From the NCBI RefSeq assembly GCF_001556515.1, contig NZ_LSJA01000317.1, forward strand, positions 1 through 64,000: DNA of 64,000 bases, written 5' to 3'. Of this stretch, positions 29,176 to 38,258 are shown in pieces (the first letter of the stretch is position 1; every line of letters starts with the position of its first letter). This stretch comes from Caulobacter sp. CCH9-E1 (lineage in GTDB: Bacteria > Pseudomonadota > Alphaproteobacteria > Caulobacterales > Caulobacteraceae). The translations under genes and the position numbers were made by a program. The notes under the pieces are model-generated. The model was not told the origin of the DNA, searched no databases, and saw nothing but the letters and a program-made list of their open reading frames with translations.

Positions 29176-30575
29176 TCGGAAGGAGGCTGCGTCGCCTTGC
29201 GCTGGGCGTCTTGGCCGGCGTCTTCGGCTGCGCGGCCCTCGCCGCGACTCCGGCGTTCGCCCTGCAGCGGGCCAGGCCGGAGGAGGCCGGCTTCAACGCC
29301 GAGCGCCTGAAGCGTCTGGACGAGCACATGCAGGCGATGGTCGATCACGGCCAGATCGCCGGCGGCGTCACCCTGCTGGCCCGCCACGGCCGCATCGTCC
29401 ACGCCAAGGCCTTCGGCGCGCGCGAGCTGAGCGGCGAGCCCATGCCGATGGACGCCATCTTCCGCATCCGCTCGGAAACCAAGCCGGTCACCGGCGTGGC
29501 GATGATGATCCTGTACGAACAGGGTCTTTGGCAGCTGGACGACCCGATCAGCAAGTACGTGCCGGAATTCGCCAATCTGCGGATCGCCAGCGGCGTCGAT
29601 GCGGCGGGGCAGCCGATCCTGACTCCCATCTCGCGCCCGCCGACCATGCGCGAGCTGATGACCCACACGGCGGGCTTCGCCTACGGCATCGCCGACGATC
29701 CCAGTAGTCCTCCGGACAAGGCCTATTATCAGGCGGGCGTCCTTCAGTCGGGGTCGCTGGAGGAGCTGGTGCGCAAGGTCTCTGGCCTGCCGATGTTCTC
29801 CGAGCCCGGGCAGCTGTGGCGCTACAGCGTCGCCGCCGACATCCAGGGCTATATCGTCGAAAAGCTGTCGGGCGAGACCCTGCCGGTGTTCATGGAGGAG
29901 CACATTTTCGCGCCGCTGGGCATGAAGGACACGGCCTTCTATGTGCCCGCCGAGAAGATGGGGCGGCTGGCCGCGCTTTATGACGCCGACCCGGTCACGG
30001 GAAAGCTGGTTCCCGCCGTCGAAGGCGCCTGGCGCGACGTCAGCCGTTTGCCGGCCGCGCCCTTGGGCGGCGGAGGCCTGTTGTCGACAGCCGGTGATTT
30101 CGCGCGCTTCGCCCAGATGATCCTCAACAAAGGCGAGCTCGAGGGCGTGCGGATCCTGAAGCCCGAATCCGTGGCCTTGATGACCCAGAACCATCTGCCG
30201 CCGGGCTTCGTGGTGACGACCAACGGCACGACGGGCGTCTTGAAGCCGGGGCCGCGTCCTTTCCCGTTCGCCGCCGGCATGGGCTATGGCCTGGACGCGG
30301 GGGTGGCCGTCGATCCGGCCGCCTCTGGCGCGCCTGTGGGCCCCGGCACGATCAGCTGGGGCGGCAGCGCCGGCACCTGGTTCTGGATCGATCCGGCCAA
30401 CGACCTCTTCTTCATCGGCATGATACAGCGGCTGGGCGGGGTTGGGCCGGGCCTGGACGCTCAGTCGCGTAGCCTGGTCTATCAGGCGATCGAGCGGCCG
30501 ACGGAGGTCGCTCTCGGACCGCAGTCGGGACAGCATCCGGCCAAGACCTCCAGCAAGCCTACCGCGGCGCGATAG
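29172..30575 (+). CDS. Exported serine hydrolase, beta-lactamase/class C esterase family (copy 1)
   Basis: Predicted periplasmic beta-lactamase-fold hydrolase of 467 aa. A signal peptide (LRRLALGVLAGVFGCAALAATPAFA) is followed by the nucleophile motif SETK (FRIRSETKPVTG) and a Tyr motif RYSVAADIQG. A WGGSAGTWFWIDP segment occupies the place of the KTG motif. EstB-like esterases, D-aminopeptidases and other non-lactamases share this form. ATG 29172 overlaps the parC stop. It is a clear paralogue of the gene at 32289, and the two flank an oppositely oriented RsaA-like gene. Confidence 0.87.
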   Translation: MIGRRLRRLALGVLAGVFGCAALAATPAFALQRARPEEAGFNAERLKRLDEHMQAMVDHGQIAGGVTLLARHGRIVHAKAFGARELSGEPMPMDAIFRIRSETKPVTGVAMMILYEQGLWQLDDPISKYVPEFANLRIASGVDAAGQPILTPISRPPTMRELMTHTAGFAYGIADDPSSPPDKAYYQAGVLQSGSLEELVRKVSGLPMFSEPGQLWRYSVAADIQGYIVEKLSGETLPVFMEEHIFAPLGMKDTAFYVPAEKMGRLAALYDADPVTGKLVPAVEGAWRDVSRLPAAPLGGGGLLSTAGDFARFAQMILNKGELEGVRILKPESVALMTQNHLPPGFVVTTNGTTGVLKPGPRPFPFAAGMGYGLDAGVAVDPAASGAPVGPGTISWGGSAGTWFWIDPANDLFFIGMIQRLGGVGPGLDAQSRSLVYQAIERPTEVALGPQSGQHPAKTSSKPTAAR

Positions 30576-30594
30576 CGCCGACGACGCGCATACG

Positions 30595-30624
30595 AAAAAG
30601 CTCCCCTCGCTGAGCGAGGGGAGC
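30595..30624 (-). terminator. Rho-independent terminator for the RsaA-like gene
   Basis: Perfect 11-bp stem (30600-30610 with 30614-30624, loop TGA). Read on the minus strand it is followed by TTTTT (30595-30599), so it ends transcripts of the minus-strand gene finishing at 30654. On the plus strand it could also stall the hydrolase transcript ending at 30575, but no T tract follows there. Confidence 0.85.
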
Positions 30625-30653
30625 TCCATCGTGGCCTTGGAGGGCTGAAGGTC

Positions 30654-32093
30654 CTAGGCCGCGAACAGGAGGTCGCCGCCATCGGTGACCTTGCTGACCT
30701 TGAGGCCCGTAACGCCGGCCAGCTTGATCAGGCCGTCGCCCGCGTCGAGCCCGCTCACACCGTTTTGGTGGAAGACATAGGTGTCGCCGTTCCATTCGAA
30801 GACGGTGTTGCTGTTGGCGGCCGTCGCGCCAGCATAGGCTGTCAGGGCGTCGTCGAAAGTGGCGGTGGCGATGAAATAGAGTTGCTTCTTCTCGCCAGGA
30901 CCCGCGGCGCCGGCGAAGGTCAGCATGTCAAAGCCCTTTTGGAAGTCCTCGATCACCGCGATGTCCGAGACCTTGCCGTTCGACAGATGCAGGCTGGCGA
31001 ACGAGCCGATGTCGATGTTGTCATAGCCTTCGCCGGTGATGAGGCGTCCGTCGAACTTCTCCAGGAAGATCGAGTCATTGCCCTTGCCCGCGTCGATCAG
31101 GCCGCGCACGACGCCGTTGTCGACGATGATGACGTCGTTGCCGCCGGCCGTGCGGATATGCTTGCCGGCGTCGAGACCGCCCGGTCCATCGGTGATGATC
31201 GGCTTGATCACGTCATTGCCGTCGCTGGCCAGGACGTGGGTGTTGTCGTCAGGTTCCTGATTGTAGGCGTCGACGTTCCAGTCGTGGGCGAAGCGGGCGC
31301 TCTCGCCCGGCAAGCCCGGGTCAGAGGGACCGCCCAGCGCGTGATCGCCGCCCGCGCCATAGATCGAGTAGAAGTGCGCGAAGGGAACGCCCTTGCCGGT
31401 CGCCGCGACCTCGTTCAGATAGGCGCGCACGGCGTCCGCATAGGGACCTTGGCCGCTTTTCATGGCTTCGGCCATCAGCGCCCCGACCATGGCCGCGCGA
31501 CTGCCGATCCCGTTGCCGCCGTCCCCGCCCAACTCGACGAAATACTCTCCGCGCGTATAGGTCCCGCCGCGGCCGTTGGGCACTTCCGCGTCCAGATAAT
31601 CGAGGGTCGCATCGTGCGACAGGGAGACGCCGAACAGTTTCAGATAAGCTTTCTGAAGCGTGGCGTACATCGTCCCGTTCTCGCCGTACGTTTCGACGAA
31701 GTTGGCGCGGCCTTCACCGCTTTTCGCGAGGTTGACCGCGAAGTTGATGTAGCGGTTCGTGGTGTCGAACTTCGCGTAGTAGGCGCTGTTCAGGTTGTTC
31801 GGATTTCCGCCCGTCGGGGATACCAGATAGTCCAGTCCGGCCGTGTTCAGGGGCAGATCGGCGATGAAGCCGTAGGCCATCACCGCTACGGCGGTTGTCG
31901 CCCTGGCGCCGTCCATGATCCACTGCACGGCGCTCGCATAGGTCCAGCCGTCACCCATCATGCCATTGCGCGCGGCGTCAATGCCGTTGGCCATCATGGT
32001 CAGTTGGGCGGTCGCGTCGGCCGGGAGCTCCGCATTGGCGGGGACGCGATGAACGTTGCGATAGATGCTGATCAGATTGGCGAGCGTGGCCAT
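30654..32093 (-). CDS. Compact RsaA-like surface protein (S-layer anchor domain, degenerate RTX, type I secretion tail)
   Basis: A 479-aa protein without an N-terminal signal peptide. Residues 66-122 (TTAVAVMAYGF, AGLDYLVSPT, LNSAYYAKFD, NRYINFAVNLA) closely resemble the N-terminal LPS-binding region of Caulobacter RsaA as I recall it. Residues 291-361 hold four degenerate RTX-like calcium motifs (DGNDVI, GGNDVII, GKGNDSIFL, GEGYDNIDI). Residues 431-460 (FEWNGDTYVF, GDGLIKLAGV) resemble the RsaA C-terminal secretion region. RsaA is about twice as long. Inference: exported by type I secretion and held on the LPS. No transporter genes are adjacent. A strong terminator follows. Confidence 0.75.
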   Translation of the reverse strand: MATLANLISIYRNVHRVPANAELPADATAQLTMMANGIDAARNGMMGDGWTYASAVQWIMDGARATTAVAVMAYGFIADLPLNTAGLDYLVSPTGGNPNNLNSAYYAKFDTTNRYINFAVNLAKSGEGRANFVETYGENGTMYATLQKAYLKLFGVSLSHDATLDYLDAEVPNGRGGTYTRGEYFVELGGDGGNGIGSRAAMVGALMAEAMKSGQGPYADAVRAYLNEVAATGKGVPFAHFYSIYGAGGDHALGGPSDPGLPGESARFAHDWNVDAYNQEPDDNTHVLASDGNDVIKPIITDGPGGLDAGKHIRTAGGNDVIIVDNGVVRGLIDAGKGNDSIFLEKFDGRLITGEGYDNIDIGSFASLHLSNGKVSDIAVIEDFQKGFDMLTFAGAAGPGEKKQLYFIATATFDDALTAYAGATAANSNTVFEWNGDTYVFHQNGVSGLDAGDGLIKLAGVTGLKVSKVTDGGDLLFAA

Positions 32094-32288
32094 CGGTTGC
32101 CTAACATGTCTATTTCGTAATCCCTCGTGCAGTAAAAAATATACATGAACGTCGTTCGGTCAATTGCGCTCAACATTAAATAACCTTCACCGTTCGATGC
32201 GAGGTGAGGCTGTGCGCCGTCCCTCAAAAACGGTTTCAAGGTGGCGGCGCGCGCTCTAAGGTCGTGTCAAACATGTGTTCGGGAGGGT
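32094..32288. other. AT-rich divergent intergenic region
   Basis: This 195-bp gap separates the divergent RsaA-like and serine hydrolase genes. Bases about 32130-32185 are much richer in A and T than the surroundings (runs such as GTAAAAAATATACATG and CATTAAATAACC). It probably holds the promoter of the RsaA-like gene and perhaps that of the hydrolase. I see no clear repeat or known operator and no additional coding sequence. Confidence 0.5.
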
Positions 32289-33599
32289 GTGTTGGCGTTT
32301 CGTAAACTGATCGGGACGGTTCTGGCCGTGGCCATGGTCGCGGGCGGTCCCGCGATCGCGGCGGCTCCCAAGGCGGCAGCTTTCGTCGCGGCGGCTCCCG
32401 AAAGCGTGGGCTTCTCGGCCGAAGGCCTGAAGAAACTGGACGCCCACATGCAGGGTCTGGTCGATACGGGCCATCTCCCCGGCGTGACCACCATGCTGGT
32501 CCGGCACGGCAAGGTCGTGAACTACCAGGTCCACGGCAAGAAGGGCTTCGACGGCCCGCCGATGACCAAGGACACGATCTTCCGGATCTACTCCCAGACT
32601 AAGCCGGTCACGGGCGTGGCCATGATGATCCTCTACGAGGAGGGCAAGTGGGAGCTGGACGACCCGGTCAGCAAGTACATCCCCGAGTTCGCCAGCCTCC
32701 GCGTCTTCAAGGCGGTTAATCCGGACGGCTCGTTCGACACGGTTCCCGCCGATCGTCCGCCGACCATGCGCGAGATCATGAGCCACTCGGGCGGCTTCGC
32801 CTACGGCCTGGTCCCCGACAATCCGATCGACAAGGCCTATGCCCGCGACGTGCTGGCCGCGCGGACGCAACAGGAGTTCGTCGACAACATCGCCAAGCTG
32901 CCGCTGGTCGCTCAGCCCGGGACCCGTTGGAAGTACAGCGTCTCCGTCGATATCCAGGGGCTGATCGTCGAGAAGCTGTCGGGCATGTCGCTGGGCGACT
33001 TCATGAAGAGGCGGATCTTCGACCCGCTGAAGATGACCGACACCGGCTTCTGGCTGCCGGCCGAGAAGATGGACCGCCTGGCCTCGCTCTATCTGTGGAG
33101 CCCTAAGGAGCAGAAGCTGGTTCCAGCCAACGGCTTCATGGTGCTGGACATCACCAAGCCTCCGGTGATGGCCTCGGGCGGCGGCGGCCTGGTCTCGACC
33201 AACGCCGACTATGCGCGCTTCGCCCAGATGCTGCTGAACGGCGGGACGCTGGACGGCAAGCGGGTCCTGAAGCCCGAAACCGTGAAGCTGATGCGCACCA
33301 ACGCGCTGAGCGACGCGATCATGAATTCCGACGTCCCACCGTTCAACACGGCCAAGGGGCGGGGTTTCGGTCTCGACTTCGCCGTCGTGCTCGACAGCGC
33401 CAAGGCGGGTCCGCAGGGCGAGGGGACCTTCAGCTGGGGCGGCGCCGCCGGCACCTGGTTCTGGATCGACCCCAAGAACGACCTCTTCTTCTTGGGCATG
33501 ATCCACATCCTGAACAAGGACGGCGATCCGGCGATCAAGGACATCGACGACGACAGCGCCAAGCTGGTCTACGACGCCCTGAAGGACCCCAAGAAGTAG
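32289..33599 (+). CDS. Exported serine hydrolase, beta-lactamase/class C esterase family (copy 2)
   Basis: A 436-aa paralogue of the gene at 29172. It has a signal peptide (FRKLIGTVLAVAMVAGGPAIAAA), the nucleophile motif SQTK (FRIYSQTKPVTG), KYSVSVDIQG, and SWGGAAGTWFWIDP near the end. The two copies align almost throughout, for example KPVTGVAMMILYE and the stretch ending SKYIPEFAS versus SKYVPEFAN. The start is either GTG 32289 or TTG 32292; GGGAGGG at 32281-32287 suits TTG slightly better in spacing. Substrate unknown. Confidence 0.88.
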   Translation: MLAFRKLIGTVLAVAMVAGGPAIAAAPKAAAFVAAAPESVGFSAEGLKKLDAHMQGLVDTGHLPGVTTMLVRHGKVVNYQVHGKKGFDGPPMTKDTIFRIYSQTKPVTGVAMMILYEEGKWELDDPVSKYIPEFASLRVFKAVNPDGSFDTVPADRPPTMREIMSHSGGFAYGLVPDNPIDKAYARDVLAARTQQEFVDNIAKLPLVAQPGTRWKYSVSVDIQGLIVEKLSGMSLGDFMKRRIFDPLKMTDTGFWLPAEKMDRLASLYLWSPKEQKLVPANGFMVLDITKPPVMASGGGGLVSTNADYARFAQMLLNGGTLDGKRVLKPETVKLMRTNALSDAIMNSDVPPFNTAKGRGFGLDFAVVLDSAKAGPQGEGTFSWGGAAGTWFWIDPKNDLFFLGMIHILNKDGDPAIKDIDDDSAKLVYDALKDPKK

Positions 33600-33635
33600 G
33601 CCCTAAGGCCCATAAGAACGATAGGGAGCAACGGC

Positions 33636-34598
33636 ATGAAGGCCGCCGTGTACTACGAGACCGGGGCGCCGGACGTCTTTCGCTACGAGGATGTTCCGGA
33701 TCCGGTCTGTCACCCTCAGGGCGTGGTCATCCGCGTCGAAGCCGTCAGCATCGAGGGCGGCGACACGCTGAACCGCGGCGGCGGCCAGATGGCGGGCAGC
33801 CCCCACATCGTCGGCTATCAGGCGGCGGGGGAGATCGTCGAGGTCGGCGCCGAAGTGTCTCATCTCAAGGTCGGCCAGAAGGTCGTGACCGTGAACGCCT
33901 TCGGCTCTCACGCCGAGCTCCGGGCCGTTCCGGCGCGCAACGCTTGGCCGATCCCGGACGGCTTCGACAGCCAGAAGGCGTCGGCGATCCCGGTGCCCTT
34001 CGGCACGGCGCACGAGTGCCTGTTTGGCGCGGGCCGTCTGAAGGCCGGCGAAACGGTGCTGGTCCAGGCGGGGGCGGGCGCCGTCGGTCTCGCCGCCATC
34101 CAGCTGGCCAAGAAAGCCGGCGCCGCCGTGCTGGCCTCGGCCTCCAGCGACGCGCGTCTGGACCGGTTGAAGGCCTTTGGCATGGACCACGGGATCAACT
34201 ACAGCCGCGACGATCTCGTCGAGCAGGTGATGGGGCTGACCGGCGGCAAGGGCGTCGATCTGGTCGTCGATCCCGTCGGCGGCGCCACACTGGCCGGCAG
34301 CCTGGGAGCGCTTGGCTATCGCGGGCGTGTCTCGCTGGTTGGCAACGCCGGTCGCGAGCCGATGAAGGTCGACGTCTCGTCCCTGATGGCCGGCAATCGC
34401 TCGCTCACCGGCGTGTTCCTCGGGGCGGAGATCATGACTGACCGCGTGCATGACATGATCCAGGACCTGATCGAGCAGGCCGCGCGCGGGGAGCTTAAGG
34501 TGCTGATCGACAGGACCTTCCCGTTGTCGGAAGCCGCCGCCGCCCACGCCTATATCGAGAGCCGCCAGGCCGTTGGTCGGGTGTTGCTGATCCCATGA
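33636..34598 (+). CDS. Quinone oxidoreductase-like MDR protein
   Basis: NADPH-dependent medium-chain reductase of the zinc-free quinone/enoyl reductase type, 320 aa. It begins MKAAVYYETGAPDVFRYEDV, then PHIVGYQAAGEIVEVG, and the nucleotide-binding VLVQAGAGAVGLAAIQLAKKAGAAV. Catalytic zinc cysteines of alcohol dehydrogenases are missing. The end overlaps the nitronate monooxygenase-like gene by four bases, and an SDR gene follows, so three redox genes probably form one operon. Substrate not predictable. Confidence 0.9.
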   Translation: MKAAVYYETGAPDVFRYEDVPDPVCHPQGVVIRVEAVSIEGGDTLNRGGGQMAGSPHIVGYQAAGEIVEVGAEVSHLKVGQKVVTVNAFGSHAELRAVPARNAWPIPDGFDSQKASAIPVPFGTAHECLFGAGRLKAGETVLVQAGAGAVGLAAIQLAKKAGAAVLASASSDARLDRLKAFGMDHGINYSRDDLVEQVMGLTGGKGVDLVVDPVGGATLAGSLGALGYRGRVSLVGNAGREPMKVDVSSLMAGNRSLTGVFLGAEIMTDRVHDMIQDLIEQAARGELKVLIDRTFPLSEAAAAHAYIESRQAVGRVLLIP

Positions 34599-35530
34599 GC
34601 AATCGTGTCCTGGCCCATACGGGCGCGAAGTATCCGATCATTCAGGCCCCCATGGGCTGGATCGCGCGGTTCCCGCTGGCGAGTGCGGTCTCGCGCGCCG
34701 GCGGCCTGGGGATCATCGAAACCTCGTCCGGCGAGACCGAGAACTGCAAGGCCGAGATCATCAAGATGGCGGCCAGCGGCCTGCCGTTCGGCGTGAACCT
34801 GCCGATCCTGTTCCTGCGCGACGACGCCATGCTGCGCTTCGTCTGCGAGAGCGGGGTCAAGTTCGTGACGACGTCGGCCGGCAGCCCGGCCAAGTTCATC
34901 GGGCCGCTGAAGGACGCTGGCATCGTCGTCTACCACGCCGTCCCGACCGTCGACGCGGCGGTCAAGTGCGTCGAGGCGGGCGTCGATGGCCTGGTCGTCG
35001 AAGGCGCCGAGGGGGGCGGCTTCAAGAACCCGGAGGAGGTCTCGACCTTGGTTCTGCTGCAGGCCATCCGCGCCAAGGTCGATGTGCCCTTGGTCGCCGC
35101 CGGCGGCATCTGCGACGGGCGCGGCATGGCGGCGGCCTTCGCCCTGGGCGCCGAGGCGGTGCAGATGGGCACGCGCTTTGTCAGTTCGGCGGAGAGCCCG
35201 GTGCACGCCAACTACAAGGCGGCCATCACGGACGCAAAGGAGACGGGGACCTGGGTGCTGAACAAGAAGGCCAGCCCCTGCATCCGCGCCATCAAGTCAG
35301 ACCTGACCAAGGAGATCCACGACGCCGGCGTCATGCCGCCGGACGTGCTGCGGAACATCTTGGACGTCTATTTCGGCGGCGACATGGAGGCCGCGCCCGC
35401 GCTGGCCGGCCAGACGGTCGGGCTGATCGATGAGGTCAAGCCCGTCCAACAGATCATCGACGAGACCGTTTCCCAGTTCCACGACATTTGCGGGCGCCTC
35501 GGCGCCCTGGCCGCCGCGCGCGGTTTCTAG
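34595..35530 (+). CDS. Nitronate monooxygenase / 2-nitropropane dioxygenase family
   Basis: FMN-dependent TIM-barrel protein of 311 aa. The N-terminal PIIQAPMGWIARFPLASAVSRAGGLG, the phosphate-site VAAGGICDGRGMAAAFALGAEAVQMGTRF, and GLVVEGAEGGGF are typical. The usual catalytic His of class I enzymes in a GxEAGGHxG motif reads EGAEGGGF here, so activity on nitronates is doubtful; FMN-dependent enoyl reductases are another option. It sits in the three-gene redox operon. Confidence 0.85.
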   Translation: MSNRVLAHTGAKYPIIQAPMGWIARFPLASAVSRAGGLGIIETSSGETENCKAEIIKMAASGLPFGVNLPILFLRDDAMLRFVCESGVKFVTTSAGSPAKFIGPLKDAGIVVYHAVPTVDAAVKCVEAGVDGLVVEGAEGGGFKNPEEVSTLVLLQAIRAKVDVPLVAAGGICDGRGMAAAFALGAEAVQMGTRFVSSAESPVHANYKAAITDAKETGTWVLNKKASPCIRAIKSDLTKEIHDAGVMPPDVLRNILDVYFGGDMEAAPALAGQTVGLIDEVKPVQQIIDETVSQFHDICGRLGALAAARGF

Positions 35531-35542
35531 AGGATTTTCGAC

Positions 35543-36310
35543 ATGCAGAACCTGTTCTCACTCGAAGGCCGCGTCGCTCTGGTGACCGGCGGCTCGCGCG
35601 GCATCGGCGCCATGATCGTCAAGGGCTTCCTGACCTATGGCGCCAAGCGCGTCTACATCACCGCCCGCAAGGCCGCGGCCTGCGACGCGGCGGCCGAGGC
35701 GCTCAGCGAGTTTGGCGAGTGCGTCTCGCTGCCCGGCGACATCTCGACCATGGAGGGCATCCAGGGCCTGGCCGATCGCATCAAGGAGCGGGAGGACAAG
35801 CTGGACATCCTGGTCAACAACGCCGGCGCGGCCTGGGGCGCGGCCTTCGATGAGTTCCCGGAAGCGGGTTGGGACAAGACGGTCGACCTCAACATGAAGA
35901 CGCCGTTCTTCCTGACTCAGGCGCTGATTGGACCGCTGCGCGCGGCGGCGAAAGACCGCGTCGCCAAGGTCATCAACATCGCCTCGATCGACGGCCAGTC
36001 GGTCTCCAAGGAGGAGACCTATCCGTATGGCGCATCCAAGGCCGGCCTGTTGCACATGACCAAGCGCATGGCTCTTCGTCTGGCGCCGGAAAACATCGCC
36101 GTCAGCTGCATCGCGCCGGGCGCTTTCGCCTCGGACATGAACAAGGTCGCGCGCGACCACGCGGACGCGGTCTCCAAGGCCATCCCGGCCGGCCGCATCG
36201 GCACGGAAGAGGACATGGCTGGCGCGGCGATCTACCTGGCCTCGCGGGCGGGCGATTACGTGATGGGCGGCGCCGTGACCGTGGACGGCGGGGTCAGCTT
36301 CGCCCGCTAA
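35543..36310 (+). CDS. Short-chain dehydrogenase/reductase
   Basis: NAD(P)-dependent SDR of 255 aa. The cofactor loop TGGSRGIG, NNAGAAWG, and the catalytic Ser...Tyr-x-x-x-Lys (NIASIDGQS, then YPYGASKAG) are all present, with a typical C-terminal GGAVTVDGGVSF. The order suggests classical-type ketoreductases, including RhlG-like enzymes. It is last in the operon after the MDR and nitronate-like genes, and its stop overlaps the end of the convergent bpt gene. Confidence 0.92.
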   Translation: MQNLFSLEGRVALVTGGSRGIGAMIVKGFLTYGAKRVYITARKAAACDAAAEALSEFGECVSLPGDISTMEGIQGLADRIKEREDKLDILVNNAGAAWGAAFDEFPEAGWDKTVDLNMKTPFFLTQALIGPLRAAAKDRVAKVINIASIDGQSVSKEETYPYGASKAGLLHMTKRMALRLAPENIAVSCIAPGAFASDMNKVARDHADAVSKAIPAGRIGTEEDMAGAAIYLASRAGDYVMGGAVTVDGGVSFAR

Positions 36311-37146
36311 CCCAGGTCTTCGATCTCCGCCGGTTCGGCGTCGCTAAGGGGCAGATCGCACGTGTCCTTGGCGGCGCCGCGCAGGGCAGGGGGGCGAGCG
36401 CCCCGCTCGCGAGCCGACATCAGCGACCAGCCGCCAGGCTTGAGGATCTCCAGCGGCGAGAAGCGGGCCTTGTAGGCCATCTTCTCGCTGCCCGGCACCC
36501 AGTAGCCGAGATAGACGTAGGGCAGGCCGCCTTCCTGAGCCTGGACGATGTGGTCCAGGATAATGAAGGAACCGAGGCTGCGGCGCGTCTCGTCGGGTTC
36601 GTAGAAGCTGTAGACCAGCGAAAGCCCGTCAGCGAGGACGTCGACCAGCACGCAAGCGACGAGGTCGCCAGGGCCGCGATCCTGGGACTTGCGGCGATAC
36701 TCGATCAGGTGGGTGCGGACCGCGGTGTCCTCGACCATGGCCACGTAGTCGGGCCAGGTCATCTCGGCCATGCCGCCATCGGCGTGCCGCGCTAGCAGAT
36801 AGCGGCGCAGCAGCTCGAACTGCTCCAGCGTCGCCTCGGCCTCGACCAGATGGCGCTCGAGATCGTCGTTACGGTTCAGGACCTTCCGCTCGGAGCGCGA
36901 CAGCACGTACTCGCCGGCGGGCGCGCGCGCCGACTGGCAGGCGCGGCAGGTCTCGCAGGCGGGGCGGTAGGCGATGTTCTGCGAGCGACGGAAGCCGACC
37001 TGGGTCAGGCTGTCATTGACCGTGGGCCCGTCGGACAGCGGCAGGTGCGCGAACACCTTCCGCTCCTCGCGACCGGGCAGGTACGGGCAAGGCGTGGGCG
37101 CGGTCAGGAAGAACCGAAGCTGTCGCGTCGGAAAGTGCTGCGTCAC
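36307..37146 (-). CDS. bpt: Aspartate/glutamate leucyltransferase (bacterial protein transferase)
   Basis: Adds leucine from Leu-tRNA to proteins with N-terminal Asp or Glu, marking them for ClpAP via ClpS (N-end rule). The 279-aa protein has the conserved ACETCRACQSAR cysteine region near residues 63-75, GFRRSQNIAYRP upstream, and the core YVYLGYWVPGSEKMAYKARFSPLEIL. This arrangement matches the Bpt/ATE family rather than Aat. It converges with the SDR gene. The segment just before its start (37147-37245) holds nothing recognisable. Confidence 0.93.
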   Translation of the reverse strand: MTQHFPTRQLRFFLTAPTPCPYLPGREERKVFAHLPLSDGPTVNDSLTQVGFRRSQNIAYRPACETCRACQSARAPAGEYVLSRSERKVLNRNDDLERHLVEAEATLEQFELLRRYLLARHADGGMAEMTWPDYVAMVEDTAVRTHLIEYRRKSQDRGPGDLVACVLVDVLADGLSLVYSFYEPDETRRSLGSFIILDHIVQAQEGGLPYVYLGYWVPGSEKMAYKARFSPLEILKPGGWSLMSARERGARPPALRGAAKDTCDLPLSDAEPAEIEDLG

Positions 37147-37245
37147 AGAAGCCCGGTCCCCTTTAGCCTGGATGCGCCCCTGAATGGATTAGGGGGTATT
37201 GCGTCCGGTTGCGCAAGCTTCGCTGAGGCATTGCGCGGCTAACGG

Positions 37246-38145
37246 TCACAGACCGTCGGGCAGGACCGGCTTTTCGCGCAGCAGAACGATCGAAATGCGC
37301 CGGTTTCCGGCCAGGGTCGGGTCGTCGGCGTACAACGGCTCGGAGTTGGCCTTGCCCGAGACCTGATAGATGCGGTCGTCATCGACGCCGGCGGCGCGGA
37401 GGATCTGGCGCGAGGCGTCGGCGCGTGAGGCCGACAGCGACCAGTCGCCGTCCTGCTTCTTGCCATAGGCGCTGGCGCTGGTGTGGCCTGAGATGGTCAC
37501 GCGGTTGGGCAGCTGATTGATCACCTTGGCGACGGCGCGCAGCAGGATGCGGGCGCGGTCATTGGGGACCTTGGAGTTCTCCTGGAACATCGAGCGGCCC
37601 TCCTGGTCGACCAGCTGGATGCGCAGGCCCTCGGGCGTCTGGTCGATCAAGATCTGCTTCGACAGTTCGGCCAGCTCGGGCATGTCCTGCAGCGACTGGC
37701 GCAGCGACTGGGCGGCCGAGGCGAAGCTGTCCTGCTCCTTCTTGGCCAGGGCGTCGCGTAGCGCCTGCTCGCTGGCCGAGGCCAGGCTGGCGGTGTCGGT
37801 CGACTGGCCGTCCTTCTCGACGCTGTCGGGAACTTCCGGGGCCATCTGCTGGATGGCCGACATCTTGCCGTCGGACTTCGCGCCGTCATCGCCCAGCGAC
37901 GTACCGCCCAGAATGCCGCCGGAGCCGCTAGTGGTCGACGAGATCGAGGCGGGCGCGAAGTAATCGGCAATGCCCTGCTTCTGCTCGGGGCTGGTCGTGT
38001 TCAGCAGCCACATCAGCAGGAAGAAGGCCATCATCGCGGTCACGAAGTCGGCATAGGCGACCTTCCAGGCGCCGCCATGGTGGCCGCCGCCCGAGACCTT
38101 CTTCACCTTCTTGATGAGGATCGGTTGCTCGCTGCTAACCGCCAT
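37246..38145 (-). CDS. motB: Flagellar stator protein MotB
   Basis: Stator subunit that anchors to peptidoglycan and carries protons with MotA. The 299-aa protein has a basic cytosolic N-terminus and one span with the essential Asp (D33 in YADFVTAMMAFFLLMWLL). A linker rich in Ser/Gly/Glu follows, then an OmpA-like domain (RVTISGHTSASAYG, SLSASRADASRQIL). The usual GHTD reads GHTS here. No motA is beside it. A CtrA-like sequence just upstream has the wrong spacing and was not called. Confidence 0.95.
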   Translation of the reverse strand: MAVSSEQPILIKKVKKVSGGGHHGGAWKVAYADFVTAMMAFFLLMWLLNTTSPEQKQGIADYFAPASISSTTSGSGGILGGTSLGDDGAKSDGKMSAIQQMAPEVPDSVEKDGQSTDTASLASASEQALRDALAKKEQDSFASAAQSLRQSLQDMPELAELSKQILIDQTPEGLRIQLVDQEGRSMFQENSKVPNDRARILLRAVAKVINQLPNRVTISGHTSASAYGKKQDGDWSLSASRADASRQILRAAGVDDDRIYQVSGKANSEPLYADDPTLAGNRRISIVLLREKPVLPDGL

Positions 38146-38258
38146 CGTGCTTAAGCCTGTTTAACCTTGGACCCGCAACCTGCCGATAGGACGTTAAGAT
38201 GGGGTTGAAGTGGCGGGCGAAGGCCGCGTAATCCGGGGCTTCACTCTAGGAGTTCGCG

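Noticed and set aside
38151-38165. CtrA-like TTAA-N6-TTAAC before motB
   Set aside because: Spacing is six, not the consensus seven, and it sits only 6-20 bases before the start codon.
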